A stretch of DNA of 64,000 bases, taken from contig JABWDB010000019.1 in the NCBI GenBank assembly GCA_019614645.1, forward strand, positions 4,634,501 to 4,698,500, given 5' to 3'. Origin of the DNA: Stratiolaelaps scimitus (taxonomy: Eukaryota; Arthropoda; Arachnida; Mesostigmata; Laelapidae). The position numbers and the translations under genes are program-made. Under the pieces are notes generated by a model. That model saw only the letters and a program-made list of their open reading frames with translations. It had not been told where the DNA came from and did no database searches. This document shows positions 36,125-49,269 of the stretch, in pieces. How positions within the stretch are numbered: position 1 is the first letter of the stretch; every line of letters begins with the position of its first letter.

Positions 36125-39100
36125 CTGTTAGTTAAAAAAAACGCGTATTATTAATAAAGATAATATAATAGTATTTAATAAATATGATTTGCGTTCTGAA
36201 GAGGCGACGTCCATAACGTGATTGTTCGATATCCTCACTCCGTCTATTGATATCTATACGTACAGAAGTAGGCTTGAAGGAGCGGTGTAAACACAGCTGT
36301 CGCAAAATGTAAATGTAATATCTGCTACACGAGAATATATTCGTATGAATTGGATTCTTTCATTTTTGACCACCGACGAGCTCGCCTCGAAGCGCACTCG
36401 CTTCGAAGCGAACACCGACCGATGATTCGATCTCGGGTACGAAAATCGTTATGAACGCCATTAGTGCATTATTCATGTCTGCATAATTTCCGGCCGAAAC
36501 ACTGCACAATAATCGAAATCGAACAGCACGGACGATCATATCAGTGGAAAGACGAAAAAAAAGCTGGCACAATGTCCATCGTTGGACAAGGCTGAAAGAA
36601 CACCCCCTGCCCAACTGATAAGGGCAGCCCCACGAATATCTGTTATACTCGAAAAATAGCAACATTTTTTTAATATTTGATTGAAACCACATATATATAT
36701 ATATATATATATATAAGCAAGTATCTTATATGTGTTGTACATATCGTCATTTGAGGAGTATATTTTTTGTTGGTCTTTACGTTATTCTTTATCCATGTAA
36801 TTTCGGCAACAACTGTACGCTGTAAATGTGTATTATTAACGAGGAAGGGTATCACATTCACCAAATGTAGGATCTTTCTTAAAGGGCGCTGCTTCGTCCC
36901 AGTCTCCAGACGAACGCAAAAAAATGGAGATTACGTTGCCTCTTTGTATATCTAATAAAAATCTTTGTATTAATCATTCTCCTTCACGAAGATCTCCTTA
37001 GCTTACTTTCTATTCTTGGAGTGTTCAGCAGGCGTTGGCTACAAAGCTGGATTGTGCTGATTGCTCCGTCCCTGACATAACAAGATGCCAAGGTATCATT
37101 CACGGCGCAGTCCAGGATTTCACCCCTGAAGAACGGAATCGGATACAAACCACTAGAAATTTATATTATTGGACGAATTCAACTCTTGACTGATCGCCTA
37201 GAATTGAAGACCTGATCCTCACCCGGTCTATCAGCCATTGAACTCTCAATTATTCACTTCTTATGCATGCAAGCCATGCCAAATCATTCAGTTCAGGCCC
37301 TCTCGAAAAGTAGCTCGTTGTCCACTTGGACCGAACAGTACACACCTCCAGTCTGTTCCCACTGAACGAGTCCGACCTATACACGTCGAGCACAACTGAT
37401 GTTCATCTGTGAAGTCGCGAGTTCGGAACGGCAGTCTCGCCTTTGCACGCCTGATGCGTCCTGCTGCCGCTGGTTACAGCGACGAGGCATGACGGCCTTG
37501 GCCGTGCCGACTTCGGCTGACGTGGTTCAGCCACGGACCAACTGGTATTAGCTCGGCCTTCCCTACCGGGCGGTAAACGATGATATCCAGCGTAGCATAT
37601 CATAGGCAGACACAACGGGCAACCAGGTAGCTTAACCACCTCTCGTCCAGCAAATGTATCTAGACCAGTTACGAGCATAGGTGCACTTGACAACAGACGG
37701 GCTCCACAACGTTCGTTGGGTCAATCGATGACATTCAACTTTGACGCTCTACTGATAAATGGACACATAACGAGAGCAATTATTGCCATGTATCGATGTA
37801 CATTGGACAAGTGTCTCAACAATAATGATAATACTTGTTTAAATACACGAACATGCATTATGCGCTACGCTAAAGTTCGAGACCAGTCCTGACACGAAAC
37901 GCTCAAAGTACGCTTGCTTCGTGTGCCAAAAGTCGAAAAAGGCATCGTTAATGGATCCGTTTTTGCCGTTGTTTGAATGCAGCGTGACATTGTGTTGCGT
38001 AGTTTGCTCGACGATGTGTTCAGCTAAACCTCAATAGGGCGAAGTAAAGCCTTCACGCATAAGGATTGATTAATCAGCCTCGATTGAACAGGGTCGGTCC
38101 TTACTATGGCGCTCTACCGCATTCAGCTGTGACCTGCTTAACAAAAGTAAGGCGAACGAGAACGGTTCACACCACCTATTTGAGTGCACTCTCGCAACGC
38201 AAACGAAAATCCTTCTAGCGATATTGACGACGTGATGAAAGCATGTGGCGATTTCGAAGCTCGATGAGAGCCAGCTTCGCCCGTAGTCGGTCGGCAGGGT
38301 CCTACCACGTCTCCTACCATCTCGCTGCTCTACGTGAAGGCTGTACTGATCAGCTAGACTCACCTGCAGCACTCAGATGGGGACCTCAGTCGAGATCTAG
38401 AACTAGACAAGTTCACAGTTGGCAATATACATACACACATATATAGATATATGTATATATATATATATGTATATATAATATATTAGTGTATTTAGTTAAA
38501 GCTAGTAATTATATTACAGTCTCAAGTATGTATAACTGGACCGGTTCGTCAGTCTGCGTGGGAACAAATCAGCGGTCTGATCTCGTCTCTCCACAATCTA
38601 GCTGTGTGTACGCGTACACAAATACACCTCATCATACAGAGGACTCGACGAGACCGGATAAAATAAATGTATGCTATGGCAGGATAGGCTGGGCGGCAGC
38701 AGGTCGCAATAGACCACCACTCAGCTCGCCTCACTTTGCTCTGGAAAGCGCCACATACCGTCACAGTTATGTAAGCACCGAGCGTGCTCGCACTCTCTGA
38801 TGTGATGCATTTGTCTGTGTGTGCCTCTGTGCCGGTGTATGATGTGGCGGCGAGCGAAAATATGCTGTGCAGTGGCCAGCCGGCGTTTCCAGATGACTGG
38901 TGGGGTGGCCTGCGGGCGGTTCGGCCGGGCCTGACCCAGCTTCGTATGGTCAACGTAGATCAGACCAGAGACAAGACAGACAGGTAGACAGACTGTCGTC
39001 GTCACCTGTGACTACGTTGTCTTCTTCAAATTTCATAGAGTCGTGTAGCCGTATAGCCACAGTAGCGGCAGCAGATGTGGCAGCTGCCACTTTTCCCATA

Positions 39101-42100
39101 CATGCGTATCCATGTAATATATATATATATATATATATATATGCGTGTGTGCGTGTGTCTGTGAGTGCTCGATATAGAATTATCCTAAGAGTGCAAAACC
39201 ATACTCTGTTTTGAGCGTGACAATGAGCGTGACAGGACGAGTGAGCCAGGACCAGGGCCGGGGTCTGGTCGAGCGCTCGAGAAGCCGGCAAAGCCTGCAT
39301 TGGCCTAAGCCTGCCTGCTAAATCGGCGTCCAGCCAAGCATCGCGAACTAGCGTCATGATAGTAAGAACAGCAGCAGCAAAGGCACTAACAGCAGCAGAA
39401 GCATCTGTCTCATCAGCGGATCTCTGTTTAATGCAAGGCGCGCTCTGTGACCAACGGGAAGCACACTCCGTATTTCACCTCTGTATCGGACATTACGAAG
39501 GACGGTCCGTGCCCATAACTGGATATTTCGAAGGGGCTATCGTGTAGTTTTCGGACGATAGGAACGGCAGCCAACGATCTACGGCAAATTTTATTGTGAT
39601 CTGTGTGTGTGTGTATCTGTGCGAGTGTGTATGCATACGCTTAGTGTACTGTGTCGGAAATGCCACATGTCGCGGCGTACCCAATGCCGCGCCAGCACAC
39701 GTTGGCGCCCCACAGCTTCGCTGCCACTACAGCCGGTCGAACAGTTATACACCACTATGTCAGGCAGCACTATGTACGGTGACGGTAAATGACACTGTGG
39801 GCATATCAACGCAGGATGCTGCTCGTGGTAAAAGCGACAAAGAGCATGATAACAATAACGACAGCTGGAACAACAACAGGAACAGGAACAACAACAATAC
39901 CGACGACGGCAAACAGCAGCCACATCTGCACCATTCCGCCGAAGACATATCTGTGTCAGCATTTTTGTCAGCCATCATGGTTCTGTCTTTCCATAATCGG
40001 AAACTGTGTTTGCGAACTCTCGACCTGCGTGTGCGCGACGCGTAGGCTCAATATGCGAATGTCAAGATGCCACTGCCGCCGGTGCTGCGATTTACGAAGC
40101 TGGTGGTGTGTGTCAGTCATTCGTTTATGACGGATCAATGCGTCAGCAGCGAATACTAATATATAATATACATATAATCAGTAACGTCAACAACAATAAT
40201 GAGAATATGTGTGCGTACCCGTTCTTTCACCTGATGGCAACCTGGTGCATTATGACATCGACGCATGCAGCGCTACCCTGTGTGATAGCGGTATTAGCAA
40301 ATATGGAAAATGCTGTCGCGCTACATAACGTCCGGTTGGTTGATGTTTGCGCCGGCTGTCCCAGCGCCGGCCGGTCATTAGCTATTGTATATAAGTATAA
40401 TATAACTGGATACCATATTTTTGCCTTGCATAGCTCAGATCCTGAGATATACGTTGATGGAAGGGAGGCCTCGGTACTAGTGTGCAGCTTGCTTCAAGGA
40501 TCTGTCATGTCTGTCGGTACATCGCGATGCCGAGGCCTGCCATTGAAAGAGAGCGGGGGGGGGGGTCAGCCATGGAAGATGCTTGCCTTCGATGAGTCTC
40601 TCAATCAAAAACATGATGGACAAAGGGGCCATTTGCAACAAACGATTAACGCTTTTCTGCCCACTCAATATCATTATTAATTTGCTAAATCGATATACCC
40701 ACAATATATATATTCATAATGTGAATGAAGGACCACCTTGGTAATGCGAATGTGTGAAAGAAATTTTGACTTCTGGGGCTGTTCTTATAGATGTCTATGC
40801 GAGCCGAAACACTGGGCACCTCTCAAGAGGAAAACAGTCTGGCAACTTGTTCGAAGTCGCTTTCCATTTTACAGTACACTTACCTGTATTCAATAATATC
40901 TACATACAGTGCCCGTATATATATATATATGTATAATTTTTTATATACCATTCCTTCTGGAATCTCCTTTGTATCACACAAGCGTCTCGTGTACAACCCA
41001 GTCGACGCTGCTGTCTTAATTATTGTAAGTTGAGAGTCGTTTTGTCGTCAAACTCGTAGTTAGTTATTAGTATGTTATTCTGTCTGGTCCCATATTGCAT
41101 AGCCTTGTTTTCATTTCATTGATCTCCTTCCACCAAACGATTACACGTCGTGTGTATAGACTTACTACTCAGTCTATCACTAGGTTCCACCTCTTGTTTA
41201 CCTACATTCGTGTTTTACATCTCAGAACATAATATGTTCGTCCACTGTTTCGTTCTCCTCTGCCTTCTCCCCGCACAGTCATGGCATGATCAGTTCACAC
41301 TATGGCTACTTTGCTTGGGCTCATTGTTCTAGTATTTAGCATTCCTGCTGTCTATTCCCACACTCTTCGATTTGAGAGAGTATATGATTTCGGCCAGCCC
41401 AAACCGTTCCCTCTTCGCTCCATATATATATATATATATATATGTTGCAGTAGGGAGATCATTCATTTCGTCATTCACAAATCGTGTATCCCATTTGCTC
41501 TCCACTCCTCCACTTCTTCTTTGCATTTTCCTACGCGTGCATCGTATGTATTGTACATTTCGCCTATGCCTCTCTCTCGCCCAGGGGCATGGTGGTCCAA
41601 ACCCCTTCTTCAAATCTGGTCGCCCACGTAAATCTTCATTGTAGAGACTACCTCGCTATTGCTCGTTGTATTGTGTCCAGCCTATGTACTATCTATCATT
41701 GACAATATTGGTGATATACCCCAACCTCGCTTGCCACACCTGCCATTGGAGAAATTACAACCGGAGGTATAACGTGATCCACAAGCCGTGATCCAATAGC
41801 GATACGGGTCCGTGCCACTGTTTAGCGTCGCAGGCTGGCTAGTGCTGCCCTGGCGGATCCCCTCCCAGATTAATGCTAGGTTTGCCAAGCTCTAGCAGTT
41901 CCACCGTCGTCTGGCTTCCCGCTACACCGAGGTGGTACCGGGACCTCTGTAGACGCACACAGCCCCCTATGTACTTGAGCCTAGCCTTCGTTACTATTGG
42001 AGTTGAGTGGATGCTGCATGACCTTGCGGCCACAAACCTCTTTTATGACCTTCTCTAGACCCTCCTTCGCCCGTCAATGAATCGCTTTTATGGCATCTTC

Positions 42101-45100
42101 TACGTATCTACGATGTTTACTTGTCGAGGCTGAGATCGGCTTCATGAATGTTAGTTTTGCCAGACTTCGAGTTGGGATGGCAATGTAGCAGACATATAGG
42201 CATAGCCACGTCGGGAGGCTCTCCGATATTATTGCATCATCACGCTTTTCTTTTACTCATTTTCTATTTAGATGATATTACCCGGCTGACAGATTGCAAT
42301 CGATAACAGCATAATTATTATACAACAACAACAACTCCTCATAGCCGTGCGCCATGAGTTACTTTTATCTCCTATTTTTCCTTATATAAAATTGGAGTGA
42401 ATTACGCGGCCTTCACTAGTTATCTATACATTATCCTCCGTATGAGACGTATGGTATTTTTTTGAATTCACGACGAATGAGTGTAGCTTAGAGCCGGCCA
42501 ATTAGCACCTGTCTGCATTTTAATTAGTTAGATTGGAGACTGTGGTTCTGCCGTTGCGACTAGAAACGGTTACATATTGTTGGCAAATCGGATGGGAGAC
42601 TGCTCTCCGATTCGTCTACTATTATTATTATTATCGCTATCACTGTTCGACAATAATCTGCGAGCCTCTGTTACCTCATAGACCATGTTATACGTATTAT
42701 AGGTATCGTTGGACAAAGGCCGGCCTTCACTCCTGGATCTGCCGAGACGGTGATCAACACAAGACTTACAATATACCCCGATTCGGACTTCGTTGCTGAT
42801 TGCAAGGGCAATCGGCAATCTCGCCCTTCGCTCGGTTGGCTAATATACTCGAATACACTTTGTAAATATCAGGGATCAGTCGCGCTGAAGCGGACGGACT
42901 CGCATATGAATCATTATACAAGGACGCCATGTGCCGCTCAGTGTGCCTCACAACACAAGAGAGCATTACAGAAGATTGAGCCTGATTATGCTGGCAGCAT
43001 TCGTCCAGTTCTCGATCACCGTTAGACCGGTTGGGTGCCGAAGGACAAATCGGCTCTTTGGCCATGCGGGTCACTTGAAACAACGAGAATTGAACCTAAT
43101 GCATCCTCGAGCGCACCGACGTGCCCGTCCATTCATGGAAATCTAACGTTTCTATCCAGGCCGAATTCTACCTAGACTTTTCCTTCTCAGATATTTACAC
43201 CTGCTTAGATCGGTTTACTTTTGCTTACGACGTATAGTATAATAATTGACAGCCTACTTTATTGGGGAAACTGTACTCGAAATTTAACCGATTTCTCGCT
43301 GTTCTTCGTCCCTCTTAGTGAGATGGGTCAGGCATCGCTGGACGTCAAGGTCAGCACGCTCGTGCAAACCCGTATACATCGAGAGATATCAGTGCGTATA
43401 CGCTGTTCGGTACTTAATCGGAGCAACGTTCAATGACATTGCACCCCGCCCTCCCCAATATTTCCCTTCGAAATACGTCCCCAGTGGCCAGCCCCCAACA
43501 ACAACAACAACGGCTACAAGTTATGTGCTATCAACCCCATCGATTGCGATTGCTCGCGAACCGCTACGATTACTAACGTCACTCACGAGGAGCGCTCGCT
43601 GAGTTTACGATGGCGGTGGGCTCAATTGGCACTTACCAGTGGAAACTTCTCGCATGGGCAGGCGAACTAGCCAGGCGGGGCCACTCTAGGTCATAGGGCG
43701 CATACTCACGCACACGTACTACTGAGCGCCAATGCATCGGGGAGCTGGAAAGCGCTCTTGTCTATGTGTGTCTATGTGTGTGTGTATGGGGGGGGGGGTC
43801 TCTGACACAGGAGAGAGACCGTGAGGAAGGGAAGGCGACTGCATCGATATCACATGCGCGAATAGAGTGCCCAAGTGAGAATATCGCCACTGTTCATCTG
43901 GCCGCAGGACCCCGGTCGATCGCCAATGTATCGCCACCAAACGATATCGAAACATCGTCATCGGGCCTCGAGAAATCGCGCTCTCTCTCTCGCTCTCTCT
44001 CTCGTCATGAGTCAGCAGCAATCACTTGATCATGATCCTCGAGGCTGGGGAAAAACGACCACAAAAACGGTGATGCCACAGGAACTTTGCTGCCGCCACC
44101 GACACCGTCACGAGCATCGAAATCGGCTGATGCGACGAGATGTGTTCAAAGGACGCAACCGTCTGAGGGGTGCGGACTCATGCTGGCGATGATGGGGTGG
44201 AAGAGGTTTGGGAGGTGCATCTTGGTGATTGGTTGAAATCATGGCCGAGCGATGACCACCGCTTGTGCGTGGCGCTCCGCTCGACGCGACACTTCATACA
44301 TCACTCACTTGTCCTTCCTCGCACTATACAGTGATTGGCCCTTCCATTGTTGCTGCCGCTGTTGTGTCCTGCGTTTGATGGCCACAAATATTTCTATCGA
44401 GTATATGATTAATTTTCAATACAATACGATCGTACACTATAGAAACAACTGTATCCAATGGGAACACTTGTATTCCTATATCTTTTTTTTATGTATCCCC
44501 ATATGTTTCAGCACTTCTGTGCATAGCCTTGTGAGTCGTCAAGGCATATTCTTCTAACTCGTTATTATTCTATTTATAGTGCCGCTTGTCTATCTGTGTG
44601 TTTTCCGGAAATTGAGCGTTGCAACTATTACTCAGCTTCTATCTCTCTCTCTTTCTGCGATAGGTGTCCGTTGATGTCCGCTGCCATTCACTGCGGTACT
44701 CTGTGAGTTTAGCTGCATTGCAACCTAACCGAAGGCAAGGCAAGGTAAGCCAATAGCTAGACTCATGAGCACAAATAGTTATCGATAGGCGGCCTTAATA
44801 AGCAGGCAGTGCTCGTTCCCATTACGGCTACATTGGTTAGGAAGCAGGTCTATTCTGCTGTCATTAGCAGAGTTATTAGGTAACACAATGAGTGGAAACG
44901 TCCCCTCGGTATCGCCTTGTATCGGCGACCGAATGGGAGCGAAAGTGAGAGGCGTATATATACATGTATAGAGTATATACGTCTACACGGCAAGGCGTGC
45001 GGTTATTCCCACGTTGATCAGCATTGCTCAGCCTATACGCGATATACAACGTTGTCAAAAGCAGCGACATTTGACGAAGGGGTGGTTGTGGACATAAGCG

Positions 45101-45351
45101 TACACACAGAATTGGCACGTCCCTCTTTCTGGCAAGATGTCCGGACCCCACGGACCTCCTCAATTGCCGTCAACAACCAGATGGAAAGGAGATGATACCT
45201 CTGACATATGATAGGTGGTCTACAGCCTGAAACATATACTTTTCCATATTTGCCCAAATTCGGAAATGTCCAAGAAAATTCATCAGTTAGGTAGAATCTC
45301 TCTTTGTCAACCCCCTATTTCAAGGGTCACCTATAGAGACATATAGACCAT
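36125..45351. other. No supported gene; microsatellite-rich
   Basis: Alternating AT-rich and moderately GC-rich sequence. There are (AT)n at 36.69, 39.12 and 41.42 kb and G10 runs near 40.56 and 43.79 kb. A minus frame at 38.07-38.37 kb and a minus ATG segment at 43.6-43.7 kb ending at GTAAGT are the best of many weak candidates. None could be tied to a family. Confidence 0.4.
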
Positions 45352-45363
45352 AGAGTTGTTTCT
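45352..45363 (+). repeat. Target-site duplication, left copy
   Basis: AGAGTTGTTTCT, repeated at 45,438-45,449. Confidence 0.65.
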
Positions 45364-45437
45364 CCTTTTGTTTTTTTCAGCTGACCCTCAGCAGAGGGAA
45401 GAGAATAAGGAAGAGAATAAGCAAAGGTGGCCCCGAC
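45364..45437 (-). mobile_element. Retroposon copy with internal inversion and 12-bp target-site duplication
   Basis: This 74-bp insert is flanked by the 12-bp direct repeat AGAGTTGTTTCT (45,352-45,363 and 45,438-45,449). Read on the minus strand it ends CTGAGGGTCAGCTGAAAAAAAC, matching the 3' end and A-rich tail of the 17.0-kb copy. Its other half (AAGCAAAGGTGGCCCCGACAG) matches the same element in the opposite orientation, and the middle is missing. That is the layout left by twin priming of a LINE. The inverted half also carries a 12-bp tandem duplication, GAAGAGAATAAG twice (45,398-45,421). Confidence 0.7.
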
Positions 45438-45449
45438 AGAGTTGTTTCT
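45438..45449 (+). repeat. Target-site duplication, right copy
   Basis: AGAGTTGTTTCT, repeated from 45,352-45,363. Confidence 0.65.
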
Positions 45450-46761
45450 GCTGTCAGCATGTATCTCTCCCGATATGCATGTCCCTCGATGCATCGATTC
45501 GTTTCGTAGATCAAATAAATTAATGATCCCTCAATCGTCTTCAATGTAAGCCTCCTCCGGCTGAATACGAGGTTGTACCAGCCGTAGAATATTCAAAGAT
45601 TACCACCTATCCACTACTACTTCTTACCGAAGAAGTAGCGAGCTCGACAGCGAGCAAACGAATATGATATCTCCATTCTTCAATACAATAATAAAACACA
45701 AAATAATTTATTTAATTTCAAGGCTGAAGCTAAAAGCTCCACAAAAAACGAACAACACTACAACGATCCTCATGCGAAGACCGCAGCGTCCATCCAAATT
45801 TGTGCAGTTATCCGCGTATGTGCGCGCGTATGCGTGTATCCATGTGATGGTTCCAACTGCAACTAGAGCAGGGTCTTCAGCCCTCCAGGCGAAAGCTGAT
45901 TTTTCAGGAGTCTCGCTACATTTTGGGGGTCGAAGTGGGCCGACACCCCTCTCTGTTCGTTAGTTCACCAAATGAGGCACTGACCCATTGTAAACGGCAG
46001 AATGAAACAATGCTAGCCACCGGGAGGGATTGGGGGGGTTGGGGGATGGGCGGCCGAAAGTCCGGTATCAATGTGCAATGTCGGCATTTTTTACCAGGTG
46101 GACAGCGACCACTAGAGCGGCATTGTGTAACACAATGGCAATTGTTGCTCCTGTCGCTGCTAGCATAGCCCTGTACAATGTCTGCATCGTAAAAGTCAGA
46201 AAGAGGTGTAAGAGAACATCTAAACGCTTAACTGTTTCCACTTGGTTAAAAAGTGTCGGTAGGAAACGGCACCAGCAGCAGTGGCCGCAACAGCAGCAGC
46301 AGCAACATGACATTGGCGACATCGGCCAGTATCAAAAACAATACTTTGCATCTCCTTCGCCCAGCATTGAGCGAAAGGATCGAGAACGGATTGTGTATTA
46401 TTTTGTATTAATATTTTGTATTATTACCATTGCTTCACACTTGACGATCGTGACGAAGTGACTTGACGAAGTGAGATTGATTGACTAGGCTGACTGCCCC
46501 ATGAAACGATCTCTGTTCTGTTCTGCGTGAAGTGCTATCACAGTGCCCGTGAATGAGTTTTAGTTGTATCCGAAGCTGTCTCTCTCTCTCTCCGTCCTCC
46601 CTCCCGCTCGATTTATTGTCGTTGCCGGTCGCTGTTGTTGTTGTTCATACAACAGGCCTAACACAACTTCGGAGCTAAGCTGTGTCCACGGGCCCCGTGA
46701 ATTCCCGATATCGCTCGTGTTTCCGCTAGCGTCTAGGTCCCCTCCCCGCAAAATCTAACAG

Positions 46762-46932
46762 CAGAACAACCGACTGATCCCGTTGGCCCCGAAGGTCATC
46801 ATGTGTTATGCCAACGAGGCGGTCAAGACCGCACCGTGGATAATGTTCTGGAACAAACTTCAATGGCGTCTGGCTTTCGCCATCGAAAAAGTCCACCATC
46901 CATTTAAACTGCTTCGGTCTGATCTGTTATGA
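46762..46932 (+). CDS. Candidate terminal exon, 56 codons
   Basis: Follows an acceptor (AATCTAACAG) with a TAA just upstream in frame, and is open to TGA 46,932. The product is compact and Trp/aromatic-rich (IMCYANEAVKTAPWIMFW, then NKLQWRLAFAIEKVHHPFKL). It could end a membrane or enzyme protein. No family is recognised. Confidence 0.22.
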   Translation, partial: QNNRLIPLAPKVIMCYANEAVKTAPWIMFWNKLQWRLAFAIEKVHHPFKLLRSDLL

Positions 46933-48379
46933 AGCAGAGGTGTGGTGGCGACGCAAGCGATTTCCTCGCTACGAATGCGTGAATGTCAGTGAGCTCCGCT
47001 TCCGGGGGAAGTTCATTGTACTGCTGATTGCAACGCGATTTTTCCGATGGACCGACCTGTGCACTGCCTAGGTTTGTGTACAACGCTAAGCCGAACGCTA
47101 GTGACTATAAGGCGCACGTCAACAAGCATATCGCATTTATGTACATCAAACACCACACACCACCAACTGCAGACAACAGTTGTAAAGCACAGTTTGCCGT
47201 TAGCACCAGGATTAGATGACAGCGTATCATTTTTTTATTGTGGCGTATTGAAGATGCGCTCACACCTCGCTGGGTTTCAGTCCGCCATGTAAAAGGTTAC
47301 AAGTAAAAACCTCGCATACACTCATCAAGTTTTAACTGCCAAGGAAACACTTGGCAAACATTTTCCATTATGATACGATTATACTATGAATTATGATTAT
47401 TAGCAAACGAGCACTTTTCCAATATGGTGCGGTGTGGATCGAGACGAGAGCCGATTGTTTGCTCCGCATCGGCATCAATACACATGCATTATACATTACT
47501 GCTTACATTAATTGGCCCTTACTCGATTCATCGACGACTTAGGCGAGTCGGGTAGAATCCAGTCGATGTCCAGCGCGGTGACAATCCTGCTCTTCGATTC
47601 GATCGTCGCTTGATAGAACGCTCGCTGCCTCATACAGGCAGCGGCCCGGAAAAGCTAGACAGCGCGATTTAGCAAAGTCATGAGGCTCTCTCCGCCCTAT
47701 CGTGCAGCAGCGGATCGCAGCACACTGAGTGAACCGCCTACCTGAGCCTAGGGGACACGTTGAAGGGGCGTTCCGAGTCGTTGTTGCGTTTTAGCGACTC
47801 TCTCTCTTTGTCTCTCACATGTTTGGCGGCTCGAGCGCGGATTCAAAGTTCAACAACGTTGCCCGACGACAATTATATAGGGAGAGAGAGAGTTAGCTGT
47901 GTTTCGCAGTTAGGTGGAGTCGCGAGAACAGAGAAGCAGCCCAAACTTGACTCTCCGCCCAGATAAAACTACTGTTTATACAATATCTCTCGTTCGTCCG
48001 CCCCGAAACCTGAGGCGCTTAGACTAAGAATAACATGTGGATATCCATCACTTTTTTACTTACGTTAACTCGAGGAGAGGCCTGATTGAAAGCTGTGACA
48101 CGTACGTCGCACTGATGACAACAGAACGATGAAGTATTAAATGTTATTGCTACTATGGTAATGTATGCCAATTTGTCGAAGGACTTTGTCTGCCTTAAGA
48201 CGTTTCCGCGATGGTCACTGTACACCGGTGTGTATACAAATGAGTAGCTCATTTGACGTTATGGATTTTGCTTTGTGACTGATGTGAGTGTTGCTGGGAA
48301 GCGTAAGAAGTTCATGGCAGAAAATAGATCATATCATGAGCAAACAAATAGAGTCTGTCAGAATGATCGACGAAACTAT

Positions 48380-48380
48380 G

Positions 48381-48422
<42 letters not shown>
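48380..48422. repeat. (ATA)14 microsatellite
   Basis: Trinucleotide ATA/AAT repeat of about 43 bp, 280 bp upstream of the candidate exon at 48,706. Confidence 0.97.
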
Positions 48423-48423
<1 letters not shown>

Positions 48424-48705
48424 ATCTATTTTTAACGCGATTTCTGGTGATAACCATCGGTGCCCGTCCACTCCCAGTGATCGTTCTTGGCAAAGTCCCT
48501 AGAAATCGTCGAAAGATAGAAGATGTTATTAATGTTATTCAAAGGCATCGCGTTACCAATCAATTAATAACGCACGCATATGGAGCGAGTGGAAGGCTTC
48601 AGTTTGCGACTCGCTTGATGTAATCTATCGTACTTACTGCAGAATTATTGCACTAATATTGTAGTCGTATAGTGTTCATCGAAATATCTAATATATCCAT
48701 ATCAT

Positions 48706-49269
48706 ATGAGGTGTACGAAATCTCAACAGAAATACGTAGATATACGTACAGGAAATTCGGACTATTTTTCACCAGAGCAAAACGCACGCTGCATCGGCAC
48801 TTCAGCTGCGCGTCTTGATGCTGCAAAATACATCGGAGCACATAAGCCATACATAGTTTCGGCATTGCCCCGCCAACATCACCGAATCCTGAACACGACT
48901 GAACAATGCTTGAAGCAAAAGTTCGAACAGCTTAATTTCCTGTTAACGCTAGCAGCCTGCCACGACACTCCGCCGATGTACGATTATCTGATGATTATCT
49001 TACGTAAAGCAGCCGCCGATCGGCGTTACATAACAGCAGAACATTTAATCATCCCGCGCCCACGTCTGGGACTTTATTCAGACGTTCGGATCGGCCAAGT
49101 GGCAAGGAACGCGTTGTCATACCAAGGGACGCATTTCGCCACACGCACAGATCCATTCACTCTATATATCATGCGTTGTCGCGCGCTCATGATCGTCTAC
49201 GGGCCGCCTGTACACTTCCAAGGTGAAAACGAAGTGGGAGAAAAACATTCCACAGGAAAAGAGCAGTAA
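48706..49269 (+). CDS. Candidate exon or single-exon gene, 187 codons; possible SMYD-like C-terminus
   Basis: The longest ATG-initiated open frame outside the SMYD gene, in AT-richer sequence where long frames are less expected by chance. It has a usable splice acceptor (TCTCAACAG) in phase at 48,729, so it may instead be a terminal exon starting at 48,730. The predicted product is mostly helical. Segments such as LPRQHHRIL, RLGLYSDVRIGQVARNAL and YIMRCRALMIVYG are laid out like the C-terminal TPR-like helices of SMYD proteins, where a HHPLL-type motif is followed by a repeat ending in a THG or YG turn. The resemblance is weak and by eye. No MYND or SET motif was found upstream. It may be a second SMYD relative, a broken paralogue or an unrelated protein. 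Confidence 0.38.
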   Translation: MRCTKSQQKYVDIRTGNSDYFSPEQNARCIGTSAARLDAAKYIGAHKPYIVSALPRQHHRILNTTEQCLKQKFEQLNFLLTLAACHDTPPMYDYLMIILRKAAADRRYITAEHLIIPRPRLGLYSDVRIGQVARNALSYQGTHFATRTDPFTLYIMRCRALMIVYGPPVHFQGENEVGEKHSTGKEQ

